Below are positions 16,431 through 24,044 of a stretch of 64,000 bases of DNA, piece after piece (within the stretch, counting starts at the first letter, position 1; the number at the start of each line of letters is the position of its first letter). A program made the translations under genes and the position numbers. The DNA is taken from NCBI GenBank assembly GCA_900319465.1, contig ONOL01000017.1, forward strand, positions 1 through 64,000, read 5' to 3'. The notes below the pieces were generated by a model. It made no database searches and was not told where the DNA came from. It was given only the letters and a program-made list of their open reading frames with translations. The DNA comes from an uncultured Eubacteriales bacterium (lineage in GTDB: Bacteria > Bacillota > Clostridia > Oscillospirales > Oscillospiraceae).

Positions 16431-18329
16431 ATGTTCATCGATTCCTTTTTCAACCGCTTCACGCTGCCCGAGGATCTGAAGGCGGCCGTGTCCAAGGCCA
16501 AATGGCGCTGCTACCCGGAGACCAAGGAGCAGCTGCTCGAGCTGTGCTACGGCCCCACGCACTCCTCCCGCTATGACGTGACCTACACCATCCCCGGCCG
16601 CGGCGTATTCAAAGAGGCCGAGGTCGTACGCTGCAAGAACGGCCCCGTGGTCAACTTCATGGAGGACTATATGCGCCGCCGCGATCCCGACTGCATGCGC
16701 ATCGGCGACGATCTGCCCACCGACAAGCCCCGCTTCAAGGACGTTTACGGCTATGACTTCTCCAAGCTGCGCGCCGAGACCATGCGGTGGTTCGAAGGCC
16801 AGGGCATCATCCTGCTGCCTTTCCACGCCGGCGGACGCTACTTCGGCTATGACGCGCTGATGGTCTGCCCCACCAACGCGGCCTTCTTTGCGCTCTCCCT
16901 GGCCAATATGCAGGGCTTCGTCAGCATCCACGACATCGAGGCGGGCTTTACCCCCCGCGCCATCATCTACGTCGCGCCTCCCTTCCGCCTGACGCACTTC
17001 GATGGCAAGCAGGTCGTCGTGCACCAGCGCAGCGAGAATCTGCACGAGGTCTTTGCCTACAACCTGTATCCCGGCCCCTCCGCCAAGAAGGGCGTGTTCT
17101 CCATGCTGCTGGATATCGGCGAGCATGAGGGCTGGGTCACCAACCACGCCTCCGCGGCCGTGCTGGAGACGCCGTATGAAAACGAGGTCGTCTTCATGCA
17201 CGAGGGCGCTTCCGGCGGCGGCAAGAGCGAGATGCTCGAAGAGGTGCACAAGGAAGAGAACGGGCAGGTCCTGCTCGGCACGCACCTGGTCAGCGGCGAG
17301 GATTATTACCTGACGCTCAACGAGACCTGCAAGATCCATCCCATCGCCGACGACATGGTCCTTTCCCACAAGGATCTGCAGAACGACTCCGGCCATCTGG
17401 TCATCGCCGACGCGGAGGACGGCTGGTTCCTGCGTATGGACGGCGACCAGTACTACGGCAACGTCCCCATGTACGAGCGCATCAGCATTCATCCCGCCGA
17501 GCCGCTTGAGTTCTTCAACATGGACGGCACCCCCGGCGCCACCTGCCTGATCTGGGAGCATGTGATTGAGTCCACCGGCAAGCCCTGCACCAATCCGCGC
17601 GTCATCATCCCCCGCGATATGATCGACAACATCGTGCCCGGCGACCAGCCCCAGGAGGTCAACGTCCGCTCCTTCGGCGTGCGGATGCCGCCCAGCACGA
17701 TCATGGAGCCCAACTACGGCGTTATGGGCATGGTGCAGTTCGTGCCCGCGTCCATCGCCTGGCTGTGGCGTCTTGTGTCCCCGCGCGGCTTCAAAAATCC
17801 ATCCATCGCCGACTCCAACGCCGGCTCCGGCCTGAAAGCCGAGGGCGTGGGCTCCTACTGGCCCTTCTGCACCGGCAAGAAGGTCACGCAGGCCAACCTG
17901 CTGCTGCGCCAGATGCTGGCGACGCCCAACACGCTGAACATCCTCATCCCCAACCAGCACATCGGCGCCTACCGCATCGGCTTCATGGGCGAATGGATCA
18001 CCCGCGAGTACCTGGCCCGCCGCAACGGCGTGGTGCGCATGAAGCATCTGGTGCCCGCCCGCTGCCCGCTGTTCGGCTTTTCCCTCGACGAGATGAAGAT
18101 CGACGGCCAGTACGTCCGCCGCACTTTCCTGCGTCCCGAGTTCCAGTCCAAGCTGGGCTTCGAGGGCTATGACGCCGGCGCCAAGATCCTGACCGACTTC
18201 ATGAAGGAGCAGATCTCCGAGTTCCTCACCGACGAGCTGGATCCCATCGGCCGCCAGATCATTGAGCTCTGCCTCAACGACGCGCCGCTCGAGGAGTATC
18301 TGAAGATCACCCCGATGAACCTGCGCTGA
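16431..18329 (+). CDS. DUF4914 family P-loop protein
   Basis: This 632-residue protein appears to belong to the DUF4914 family, found in anaerobic Firmicutes and Bacteroidetes, with no established function. A P-loop-like motif, GASGGGKSEML, is at about residues 258-268. The flanking layout (a long mixed alpha/beta N-terminal half, then the P-loop, then more nucleotide-site-like segments) recalls phosphoenolpyruvate carboxykinase, which also carries its P-loop mid-protein; that is inference only. There is no signal peptide or membrane helix. It is monocistronic, with a GGAAAGGTGG ribosome site, a likely promoter ending in TAAAAT near 16355, and its own terminator. Codon use is strongly biased to C/G-ending codons, suggesting good expression. 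Confidence 0.8.
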   Translation: MFIDSFFNRFTLPEDLKAAVSKAKWRCYPETKEQLLELCYGPTHSSRYDVTYTIPGRGVFKEAEVVRCKNGPVVNFMEDYMRRRDPDCMRIGDDLPTDKPRFKDVYGYDFSKLRAETMRWFEGQGIILLPFHAGGRYFGYDALMVCPTNAAFFALSLANMQGFVSIHDIEAGFTPRAIIYVAPPFRLTHFDGKQVVVHQRSENLHEVFAYNLYPGPSAKKGVFSMLLDIGEHEGWVTNHASAAVLETPYENEVVFMHEGASGGGKSEMLEEVHKEENGQVLLGTHLVSGEDYYLTLNETCKIHPIADDMVLSHKDLQNDSGHLVIADAEDGWFLRMDGDQYYGNVPMYERISIHPAEPLEFFNMDGTPGATCLIWEHVIESTGKPCTNPRVIIPRDMIDNIVPGDQPQEVNVRSFGVRMPPSTIMEPNYGVMGMVQFVPASIAWLWRLVSPRGFKNPSIADSNAGSGLKAEGVGSYWPFCTGKKVTQANLLLRQMLATPNTLNILIPNQHIGAYRIGFMGEWITREYLARRNGVVRMKHLVPARCPLFGFSLDEMKIDGQYVRRTFLRPEFQSKLGFEGYDAGAKILTDFMKEQISEFLTDELDPIGRQIIELCLNDAPLEEYLKITPMNLR

Positions 18330-18350
18330 GCGGAAAAAGCATACAGCAAC

Positions 18351-18378
18351 AAAGCCGCCCCGGAAGGGGCGGCTTTTT
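18351..18378 (+). terminator. intrinsic terminator
   Basis: AAGCCGCCCC/GGGGCGGCTT stem with a GGAA tetraloop and a T5 tract, just after the DUF4914 gene. Confidence 0.92.
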
Positions 18379-18387
18379 GACGGGCTC

Positions 18388-18416
18388 TTTAGATTTTCGG
18401 TAAGATGCGTTATACT
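18388..18416 (+). promoter_or_regulatory. sigma-A promoter
   Basis: TTTAGA and TATACT separated by 17 bases. It reads into the truncated ABC ATPase fragment and possibly, past a terminator, into the ligase gene. Confidence 0.7.
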
Positions 18417-18454
18417 GAAGAAAAATAATATTTTATAAGGAAGAGGATAAGGGA

Positions 18455-18667
18455 ATGCTGGAACTGAAAAATCTCTCCTTCGCCGTGGAAGAGGACGGCG
18501 GGAAAAAAGAGATCCTGCACGATCTGAACCTGCTGGTCGAGGATCGGAAGCTCGTCGTTATCACCGATCCTATACGGCAGCGACGGCGGACGACCGGCGC
18601 TGCCGTCCCGTTTTTTGCCGAAACGGAACTTTTTTCTTGTGCGGAGCATAGAATGGTGGTATTCTAA
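18455..18667 (+). pseudogene. truncated ABC ATPase (SufC-like) N-terminal fragment
   Basis: The first 37 codons read like the start of an ABC ATPase of the SufC-like type: MLELKNLSFAVEED...KEILHDLNL...LVVIT. At the point where Walker A (GPNGGGKST) should follow, the sequence changes to unrelated residues. About 200 codons are missing. The fragment keeps a promoter and a Shine-Dalgarno (GGAAGAGGATAAGGG), and the join runs straight into a terminator hairpin. This is best read as a gene destroyed by a deletion; a short expressed peptide cannot be excluded. Confidence 0.75.
18574..18616 (+). terminator. intrinsic terminator inside the broken ABC gene
   Basis: ACGGCAGCG pairs with CGCTGCCGT across a 15-base GC-rich loop and is followed by CCCG and a T6 run. 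It was probably the terminator of the intact gene before the deletion. Confidence 0.75.
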
Positions 18668-18699
18668 GCGAAGTAGTTTATGGAAAAGGGGGATGCCCT

Positions 18700-19752
18700 G
18701 TGAAAATCGTGGTTCTGGGCGGCGGCATCAGCACCGAGCGGCACGTGTCGCTCGTATCCGCCACCTCGGTCTGCCGGGCCTTGCGTTCGCTGGGCCATCA
18801 GGCGATCTTTGTGGATATGTTCCTCGGACTGGAGGACTTTGACGGCCCGCTCGAGACGGCCTTTGACGCGCCCGACGGCTTCTGCGGCGAGGTCGCCATT
18901 GGGCATGAGGCGCCGGATCTGCAGGCGGTGATCGCCTCCCGCCGGGATCAAAGCCCCAGCCGCCTCGGCAAAAACGTGCTGGAGGTCTGCCGCCTTGCCG
19001 ACTGCGTGTTCCTTGGCCTGCACGGAGCGGACGGGGAGGACGGCAAGATCCAGGCCGCGCTCGATCTGCTGGGCGTGCCCTATACCGGCTCTGCCCCGCT
19101 GGGCAGCGCCATGGCCATGGATAAGGCGGTCGCCAAGCGCATCGTCGCGAGCGCGGGCGTGCGTACCCCGGCGTGGCAGGAGCTGACCTATACCGAGGAG
19201 CAGATCCCGGCGCTTGCCCGCTCGCTCCCCGTTCCCTGCGCGGTGAAGGTCGTGGGCGGCGGCTCGTCCATCGGCGTGGCCCTGCCGGACACCCGGGAGG
19301 AGCTGGAGCGCGCGCTGCACGAGATCCTGCCCTACGGAAACCGCATCCTGGCGGAGGAGAAGATCGTCGGCCGGGAGCTCACAGTGCCTGTCTTTGACGA
19401 CCGGGCGCTCAGTCCCATCGAGATCGTTCCGCCCGAGGGCGCGAGCTTCGATTACGTGTCCAAATACCAGTCCGGCAGCGAGGGCGCACGCGAGCTCTGC
19501 CCCGCGCCGATCAGCGAGGAAGCCGCCCGCCGCGTCTGCGGCGCAGCCCTTGCCGCGCACAGGGCGCTGGGCCTGTCGATCTACTCCCGCTCGGACTTCA
19601 TCATGGATAAAGACGGACTCTTCTGGTATCTGGAGACGAACACCCTGCCCGGCATGACCCCCAACAGCCTCATCCCGAAGGCCGCCGCCGTGGAGGGAAT
19701 GAGCTACGCGCAGCTCTGCGAGCAGATCGTTCTGCTGTCAATGAAGAAATAG
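18700..19752 (+). CDS. D-alanine--D-alanine ligase family protein
   Basis: This 350-residue ATP-grasp enzyme joins two D-alanines (or a related pair) for peptidoglycan precursors. The N-terminal domain starts MKIVVLGGGISTERHVSLVSA, and the central FLGLHGADGEDG matches the Ddl substrate region. The ATP-grasp part has VKVVGGGSSIGV, and the end carries the metal-binding ETNTLPGMTPNSLIPK. The start is GTG at 18700, preceded by AAAAGGGGG. The gene is monocistronic. Whether it makes D-Ala-D-Ala or a depsipeptide cannot be decided here; no vancomycin-resistance genes are nearby. Confidence 0.9.
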   Translation: MKIVVLGGGISTERHVSLVSATSVCRALRSLGHQAIFVDMFLGLEDFDGPLETAFDAPDGFCGEVAIGHEAPDLQAVIASRRDQSPSRLGKNVLEVCRLADCVFLGLHGADGEDGKIQAALDLLGVPYTGSAPLGSAMAMDKAVAKRIVASAGVRTPAWQELTYTEEQIPALARSLPVPCAVKVVGGGSSIGVALPDTREELERALHEILPYGNRILAEEKIVGRELTVPVFDDRALSPIEIVPPEGASFDYVSKYQSGSEGARELCPAPISEEAARRVCGAALAAHRALGLSIYSRSDFIMDKDGLFWYLETNTLPGMTPNSLIPKAAAVEGMSYAQLCEQIVLLSMKK

Positions 19753-19843
19753 GACACAAATTAACAAATTCTTGATTTATTGTCCCGGCAATGTGATACA
19801 ATCTCTGTTTAGAAACACAAAGCTAAACAAGGTGAGATCGACC

Positions 19844-20281
19844 ATGAAAGAACGTTTTGAACAGTTTATGACGCGTTCCCGGCAGCGGATGGCCGTCTTC
19901 ATGTCCGGCCGCAACGGCAACGACCCGTTCAATCTCTTCCTGCTGATCGTGGACGTGGCGATTCTGCTGCTGGCGACGCTGTTTTCGCGCCGTCTGGGCG
20001 GGCTGCTCTACCCGCTGCTGCTGGTGCTGCTGGGCTATATCTATTTCCGCATGCTCTCCCGCAACCTGGCGAAGCGGCGGAATGAGAACGAGGCCTATCT
20101 GCGCCTGCGCGCCCGCTTCAGCTCCCGCTTCCGCGTGCTGAAGGAGCGCTGGGTGCAGCGCCGGGAGTACAAGTTCTTCACCTGCCCCTCCTGCAAGGCG
20201 GTCATGCGGGTACCCCGCGGCCGCGGCAAGATCAGGATCGTCTGCCGCAAGTGCGGCAGCTCCTTCACGGGGAAATCCTGA
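19844..20281 (+). CDS. small membrane protein with C-terminal zinc ribbon
   Basis: This 145-residue protein has two membrane helices (about residues 36-75) and a basic cytoplasmic segment. A C-terminal zinc ribbon follows with two pairs, CPSC and CRKC. The spacing resembles the zinc-ribbon domain that often accompanies J-domain proteins. Its stop overlaps the next gene's ATG by one base (TGATG), and a J-domain gene follows that, so the three form one operon. The ATG at 19844 is chosen over an upstream open stretch because AAGGTGAG precedes it. Function unknown. Confidence 0.75.
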   Translation: MKERFEQFMTRSRQRMAVFMSGRNGNDPFNLFLLIVDVAILLLATLFSRRLGGLLYPLLLVLLGYIYFRMLSRNLAKRRNENEAYLRLRARFSSRFRVLKERWVQRREYKFFTCPSCKAVMRVPRGRGKIRIVCRKCGSSFTGKS

Positions 20282-21129
20282 TGTTCGGCTATCTGGTCGC
20301 CGACACGGGAAAGCTCAGCGAGGAGGAGTTTGCGCGCTACCGCGCCTGCTACTGCGGCCTCTGCCGTTCGATCCGCGAGCGGCACGGGCAGAACGCGGGG
20401 CTTGCCCTGACCTATGACATGGCCTTTCTCGTGCTGCTGCTCTGCTCGCTTTACGAGCCGGAGGAGACGGCGGGGGAGGGGACGTGCCTGCCCCATCCCG
20501 TGAAGCCCCGCGCCTGGTGGCAGTCCGAGATCACGGCTTACGCCGCCGATCTGAACACCGCCCTGGCTTATCTCAAATGCCTGGACGACTGGGAGGACGA
20601 CGGGAATCTCGGCGCGCTCGCCGAAGCGAAGCTCCTGGAGCGCGGCTATCGGGAGACCGAGCGGCTCTGGCCGAGACAGTGCGAGGCGATCCGCCGGGGA
20701 CTCGACAGGCTGCACGCGCTGGAGAGGGACCGGATCGAGGACGCGGACGCCGCGGCGGACAGCTTCGGCGATCTGATGGCGGAGCTGATGGTCTGGCGGG
20801 AGGACCGCTGGAGTCGGGATCTGCGCGCGGTCGGCCGCAGTCTCGGACGCTTTCTGTATGTGATGGACGCCTGTATGGATCTGGACGCGGATACGGTCCG
20901 CAACCGCTACAATCCCTTTCGCCGCTGGTACGGGCTTGCGAGCAACGAGCAGCGCTTCCGCGACATCCTGCAGATGATCCTGGGCGACTGCCTGCTCTCC
21001 TTTGACCGCCTGCCGCTTGTGCAGGACGTGCCGCTGCTGAAAAACATCCTCTGCGCCGGCCTCTGGCAGCAGTTTGATCAAAAATATAGAGGGAAAAGGG
21101 GAAGCGCAGATGGTGCAGGACCCGTATAA
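20281..21129 (+). CDS. DUF5685 family all-helical protein
   Basis: This 282-residue protein matches the DUF5685 pattern, beginning [16 protein letters not shown] and containing a CYCGLC cluster near residues 24-28. It seems entirely helical and cytosolic. Two aspartate-rich helical motifs stand out: DDWEDD (residues 102-107) and DACMDLDAD (196-204). Paired motifs of this kind coordinate magnesium in prenyl and squalene/phytoene synthases; the resemblance is my inference. It overlaps the zinc-ribbon gene by one base and the J-domain gene by 20 bases, so the three products probably work together. Confidence 0.78.
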   Translation: MFGYLVADTGKLSEEEFARYRACYCGLCRSIRERHGQNAGLALTYDMAFLVLLLCSLYEPEETAGEGTCLPHPVKPRAWWQSEITAYAADLNTALAYLKCLDDWEDDGNLGALAEAKLLERGYRETERLWPRQCEAIRRGLDRLHALERDRIEDADAAADSFGDLMAELMVWREDRWSRDLRAVGRSLGRFLYVMDACMDLDADTVRNRYNPFRRWYGLASNEQRFRDILQMILGDCLLSFDRLPLVQDVPLLKNILCAGLWQQFDQKYRGKRGSADGAGPV

Positions 21130-21802
21130 AGTCCTCGGTGTCTCGCCGGACGCCTCCGATGAGGAGGTCAAGAAGGCTTACCGGGATCTCACAAAAAAAT
21201 ATCACCCGGACCTGAATCCGGGAGACGAGAAGGCGGCAGAGAAGATGAACGACATCAATGCCGCCTACGACGCGATCAAAAACGGCACCGCCCAGCAGCA
21301 GAGCTACGGCTACGGCGGCTCGGCCTATCAGCAGTACGGCGGACAGAGCGCTTACGACTGGACGGACTTCGGCGGTTTCGGCGGCTTCAACGGCTGGTAC
21401 GGAGACCCCGGCGCCCAGCAGCGCCGCCAGACCGAGCGCAGCGAGTACACGGCCGCGCGCAACTTTATCCGCAACGGCCTCTACCGGGAGGCGCTCAACG
21501 CCCTCGCCGGTGTTCCCGCCCCGGAGAGGGACGGACGCTGGTATTATCTCTGCGCGGTGGCGAACCTCTACATGGGCAACAAGATCGCCGCGCTGGAGCA
21601 GGCCAAGCAGGCCGCCGCCATCGACCCGGGCAACGAGGAGTATCAGCGCCTTGTGCGGCAGCTGCAGACGGGCGGGGATTTCTACCGCGGCTACCAGCAG
21701 CAATACAGCAGCGGCCTGAACCTGAGCCGCCTGTGCATGACCGTGTGCCTTGCCAATCTCTGCCTCGGCCCCATGTGCGGGTATCGGTTCATCTGCTGCT
21801 GA
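21110..21802 (+). CDS. J-domain co-chaperone-like protein
   Basis: This 230-residue protein starts with a J domain: [17 protein letters not shown], then the essential His32-Pro33-Asp34. A Gln/Gly/Tyr-rich linker (about 70-110) and a TPR-like helical region (about 118-195) follow. The last 25 residues are hydrophobic and Cys-rich. J domains recruit and stimulate DnaK. The missing zinc-finger domain of canonical DnaJ may be supplied in trans by the zinc-ribbon protein two genes upstream; that is inference. The ATG at 21110 lies inside the DUF5685 gene and has AGGGAAAAGGGG before it. Confidence 0.88.
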   Translation: MVQDPYKVLGVSPDASDEEVKKAYRDLTKKYHPDLNPGDEKAAEKMNDINAAYDAIKNGTAQQQSYGYGGSAYQQYGGQSAYDWTDFGGFGGFNGWYGDPGAQQRRQTERSEYTAARNFIRNGLYREALNALAGVPAPERDGRWYYLCAVANLYMGNKIAALEQAKQAAAIDPGNEEYQRLVRQLQTGGDFYRGYQQQYSSGLNLSRLCMTVCLANLCLGPMCGYRFICC

Positions 21803-21958
21803 TGAAATACGGTCCGGAATTGAGCGCCCGGCGTACAGGGGAGAGGCTTTGCCCCTCTCCGGTGCGCCGGCGCTATTTGATTCCGAAAGGATTCACCCGA
21901 TGTTCCCTGCCGTGAACAACGGCGAAAGGCGCTGCGGCGTTTCGCCGCCATGTTGTCG

Positions 21959-22489
21959 TTATGAGAAGGTCTCCTTGATGCACGTCTCGGTAAACGCCGT
22001 CAGCGCGGCAAAGTCCACGTAAGGTTTGCAGACCGCCTCCAGCTCGTCGTGCAGGGCCTTGGCCTCGCGCAGCTTCTCATAGGCCTGCTCGTAGAGCGCC
22101 CGGTATTCCGCCGTGATCCGCCGGATCTCCGCGCAGTCCTTCTCCGCCATAGGAACCCGGACAAAGCTTCCGAGGTTTACATAATCTGAATCCGCGCCAA
22201 AGTGACGCGGTTCCACGACGTGGGGCGCCGTGCCGTCCACCCAGGCCGCGTGCAGCGCGGGGATATATACGCCGTCCAGCGAGTCCGGATCGCCGGAGCA
22301 GAGGACGTAGTGCACGTCCATGCCGCGCTCCTCTGCGGCCTTGCCGAGCGCGCGCATGAAGCTGGATTTTCCGGTGCCGGGGCCGCCCTTGATGATATGC
22401 AGGAAAGCGTTCTCCTCCGGCGGGAAGCTGTCGTACAGCGAAGTAAAGCCAAGGCAGGAGTTCCCGCCGAGAAAATAGGTCTGCTTCAT
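21959..22489 (-). CDS. P-loop ATPase, half-length relative of PRK06851 family
   Basis: This 176-residue protein opens with MKQTYFLGGNSCLGF and a Walker A, IIKGGPGTGKSSFMR (about residues 30-44). YIPALHAAWVDGTAPHVV follows, as in the N-terminal half of a Clostridial ATPase family that I remember as about 350-370 residues with two related halves. The second half is missing: the stop is followed by only about 150 bases before the J-domain gene. It may be a natural short form or a truncated gene. The ATG at 22489 is placed by GGGAGGAAAAC. Function unknown. Confidence 0.7.
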   Translation of the reverse strand: MKQTYFLGGNSCLGFTSLYDSFPPEENAFLHIIKGGPGTGKSSFMRALGKAAEERGMDVHYVLCSGDPDSLDGVYIPALHAAWVDGTAPHVVEPRHFGADSDYVNLGSFVRVPMAEKDCAEIRRITAEYRALYEQAYEKLREAKALHDELEAVCKPYVDFAALTAFTETCIKETFS

Positions 22490-22551
22490 TGTTTTCCTCC
22501 CGATTGACAAGATGTTCTGACTTCACTATCCTATGCGGGAAAGGTGTGATT

Positions 22552-23196
22552 ATGATATACGAAACAATACTTTTTGACTTTGACGGCACCATTTACGATA
22601 CGGTGGAGGGCATTACCCGATCGGTGCGCTATGCCCTGAACAAGCACGGCTGGGATGCGGAGCTCGATGCGCTCCGCTGCTTTGCCGGACCGCCGCTTGA
22701 CGAGATGTTCATGGAGAAGTACGGCGTGAGCCGGGAGATGGGGCTGCAGATGACCGAGGAGTTCCGCGAGCGCTATAAGCCCGTCGGCGTCTATGAGTCC
22801 CGCCCCTTCGACGGGGTGCGCGAGCTGCTGATCGCACTGCGCGCCGCCGGGAAAAAGACGGCGGTGGCCACCTCCAAGCCACGCTACCTGGCCGAGCAGC
22901 TTCTGGAGCGCTCGGGGATGCGGGAGCTGTTCGACGCGGTTTGCGGATCGGAGCCCACGGGAGGCGGCAGCGCCAAGTGGGAGGTCGTGCGGTGCGCGCT
23001 GGATACGCTGGGGGCGGACCCGGCGAAAAGCGTCCTTGTCGGCGACACGAAGTACGACGCCGCCGGGGCGCGGCAGGTTGGCATCCCCTGCATCGGCGTA
23101 CGCTATGGCTACGCCGCTCCCGGAGAGTTGGAGGAGGCCGGCGTGATCGCGGTGGCGGAGGATACGCGGGAGCTTGCGCGGCTGTTGCTGCAATGA
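22552..23196 (+). CDS. HAD-family phosphatase (phosphoglycolate phosphatase-like)
   Basis: This 214-residue hydrolase belongs to haloacid dehalogenase subfamily IA. Motif I is DFDGTIYDT with the nucleophile Asp9 and acid/base Asp11. The helical cap spans about residues 15-80, motif II is ATSKP, motif III is the Lys in SAKWEV, and motif IV is VGDTKYDAAGA. Gph/PgmB/PpaX-type phosphatases look like this; the substrate is not determined. The ATG at 22552 follows AAAGGTG. It diverges from the PRK06851-like gene with 62 bases between the starts. Confidence 0.88.
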   Translation: MIYETILFDFDGTIYDTVEGITRSVRYALNKHGWDAELDALRCFAGPPLDEMFMEKYGVSREMGLQMTEEFRERYKPVGVYESRPFDGVRELLIALRAAGKKTAVATSKPRYLAEQLLERSGMRELFDAVCGSEPTGGGSAKWEVVRCALDTLGADPAKSVLVGDTKYDAAGARQVGIPCIGVRYGYAAPGELEEAGVIAVAEDTRELARLLLQ

Positions 23197-23213
23197 GGCA
23201 GGACAAAAAGAGA

Positions 23214-23244
23214 AGACAGGGTTTCCCGGCGGGAAACCCTGTCT
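23214..23244. terminator. bidirectional terminator hairpin
   Basis: AGACAGGGTTTCCC and its exact complement surround a three-base loop, between convergent genes. The stem is 14 bp. Confidence 0.9.
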
Positions 23245-23245
23245 C

Positions 23246-23746
23246 TTACACTTCTATGATTACCGTCCTGAGCCCCTGCCGTTCGGCGTAGAGCAGCGTG
23301 TTTTGGGTGCCGCCGGGGTTGCCGTTGTAACAGGCCAGAAGCAGGGAGGCGTGGTCCACCATGTAGCGGTTACGCTTCTGCATACAGTCTGGCGTGTACC
23401 GAATCTGCAGGACGGTCACCCGGTCGCTGCCGTCAAGCAGGGAATTGTAGCGCTGCCGCTGCGCGCTCTGCCACCGTTCCGGCTGGCTGCCGCAGGGGAT
23501 CACGGCCTCCAGCGTCACGTCCGGGTGTTTCTCCCGCAGGGCCAGGACCGCCTCGGCAAAATAGGTGTCGCAGCCCAGCGCCATGCCGCAGAGGAAATGG
23601 CGCCAGCCCATCTCATAGACGGCCTCCAGCCTCGCTGCAAGTTCTGTTTTCAGCTCCGCGCATCGCGGATCGTCCTCGCGCGTCCCCCAGGGGAGCGACT
23701 GCGGCCGGTGGCCGGTAAAGCAGCAGGTAAGGGCTTTTTCGTCCAT
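23246..23746 (-). CDS. SLOG-domain protein (DUF1273 family)
   Basis: This 166-residue protein has the DUF1273/YpsA-type Rossmann fold of the SLOG superfamily. The opening CCFTGHRPQSLPWG is the family signature, and the mid-protein GMALGCDTYFAEAVL and C-terminal YNGNPGGTQNT outline a nucleotide-ligand pocket. SLOG proteins bind nucleotide-derived ligands, and some are linked to stress or cell-division control; the ligand here is unknown. It is monocistronic and diverges from the FMN-riboswitch transcript. The two promoters share nearly the same -35 bases. Confidence 0.88.
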   Translation of the reverse strand: MDEKALTCCFTGHRPQSLPWGTREDDPRCAELKTELAARLEAVYEMGWRHFLCGMALGCDTYFAEAVLALREKHPDVTLEAVIPCGSQPERWQSAQRQRYNSLLDGSDRVTVLQIRYTPDCMQKRNRYMVDHASLLLACYNGNPGGTQNTLLYAERQGLRTVIIEV

Positions 23747-23778
23747 AAGCGCTCCTTCGTGTTTGCTGGAATGAAAAC

Positions 23779-23829
23779 AGTATAATCGCTTGCGGGGGAC
23801 TTGTCAAAGCCTCTTTCCTGTGCTATACT
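23779..23829. promoter_or_regulatory. overlapping divergent promoters with a shared -35 region
   Basis: Plus strand: TTGTCA at 23801-23806, 17 bases, TATACT at 23824-23829, reading into the FMN riboswitch. Minus strand: TTGACA at 23807-23802, 17 bases, TATACT at 23784-23779, reading into the SLOG gene. The palindromic TTGTCAA/TTGACAA serves both. Confidence 0.8.
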
Positions 23830-23838
23830 CGTTTTGTC

Positions 23839-24030
23839 TTCAGGGCAGGGTGAGAATCCCGACCGGCGGTACAGTCCGCGACCTGCGAAAGCAGCTGACC
23901 CGGTGCGATTCCGGGACCGACAGTATGGCGAAGCCGACTTCGCCGAGTCTGGATGGAAGAAGACGGGGAAACGGTATCTTCCTGTCCTTCCTTTTGTGCG
24001 CCCGAAGCGAACGCTTCGGGTATCTTTTTT
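23839..24030 (+). promoter_or_regulatory. FMN riboswitch (RFN element) with terminator
   Basis: The aptamer spans about 23839-23965 and shows the conserved RFN blocks: TTCAGGGCAGGGTGAGAATC, GACCGGCGGTACAGTCCGCG, GATTCCGGGACCGACAGTAT and GTCTGGATGGAAGAAGA. The expression platform is an intrinsic terminator at 24001-24030 (CCCGAAGC/GCTTCGGG, then T6) just before ribU. High FMN should stop transcription of the riboflavin transporter. Confidence 0.96.
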
Positions 24031-24044
24031 AAGGAGGAATCCGT

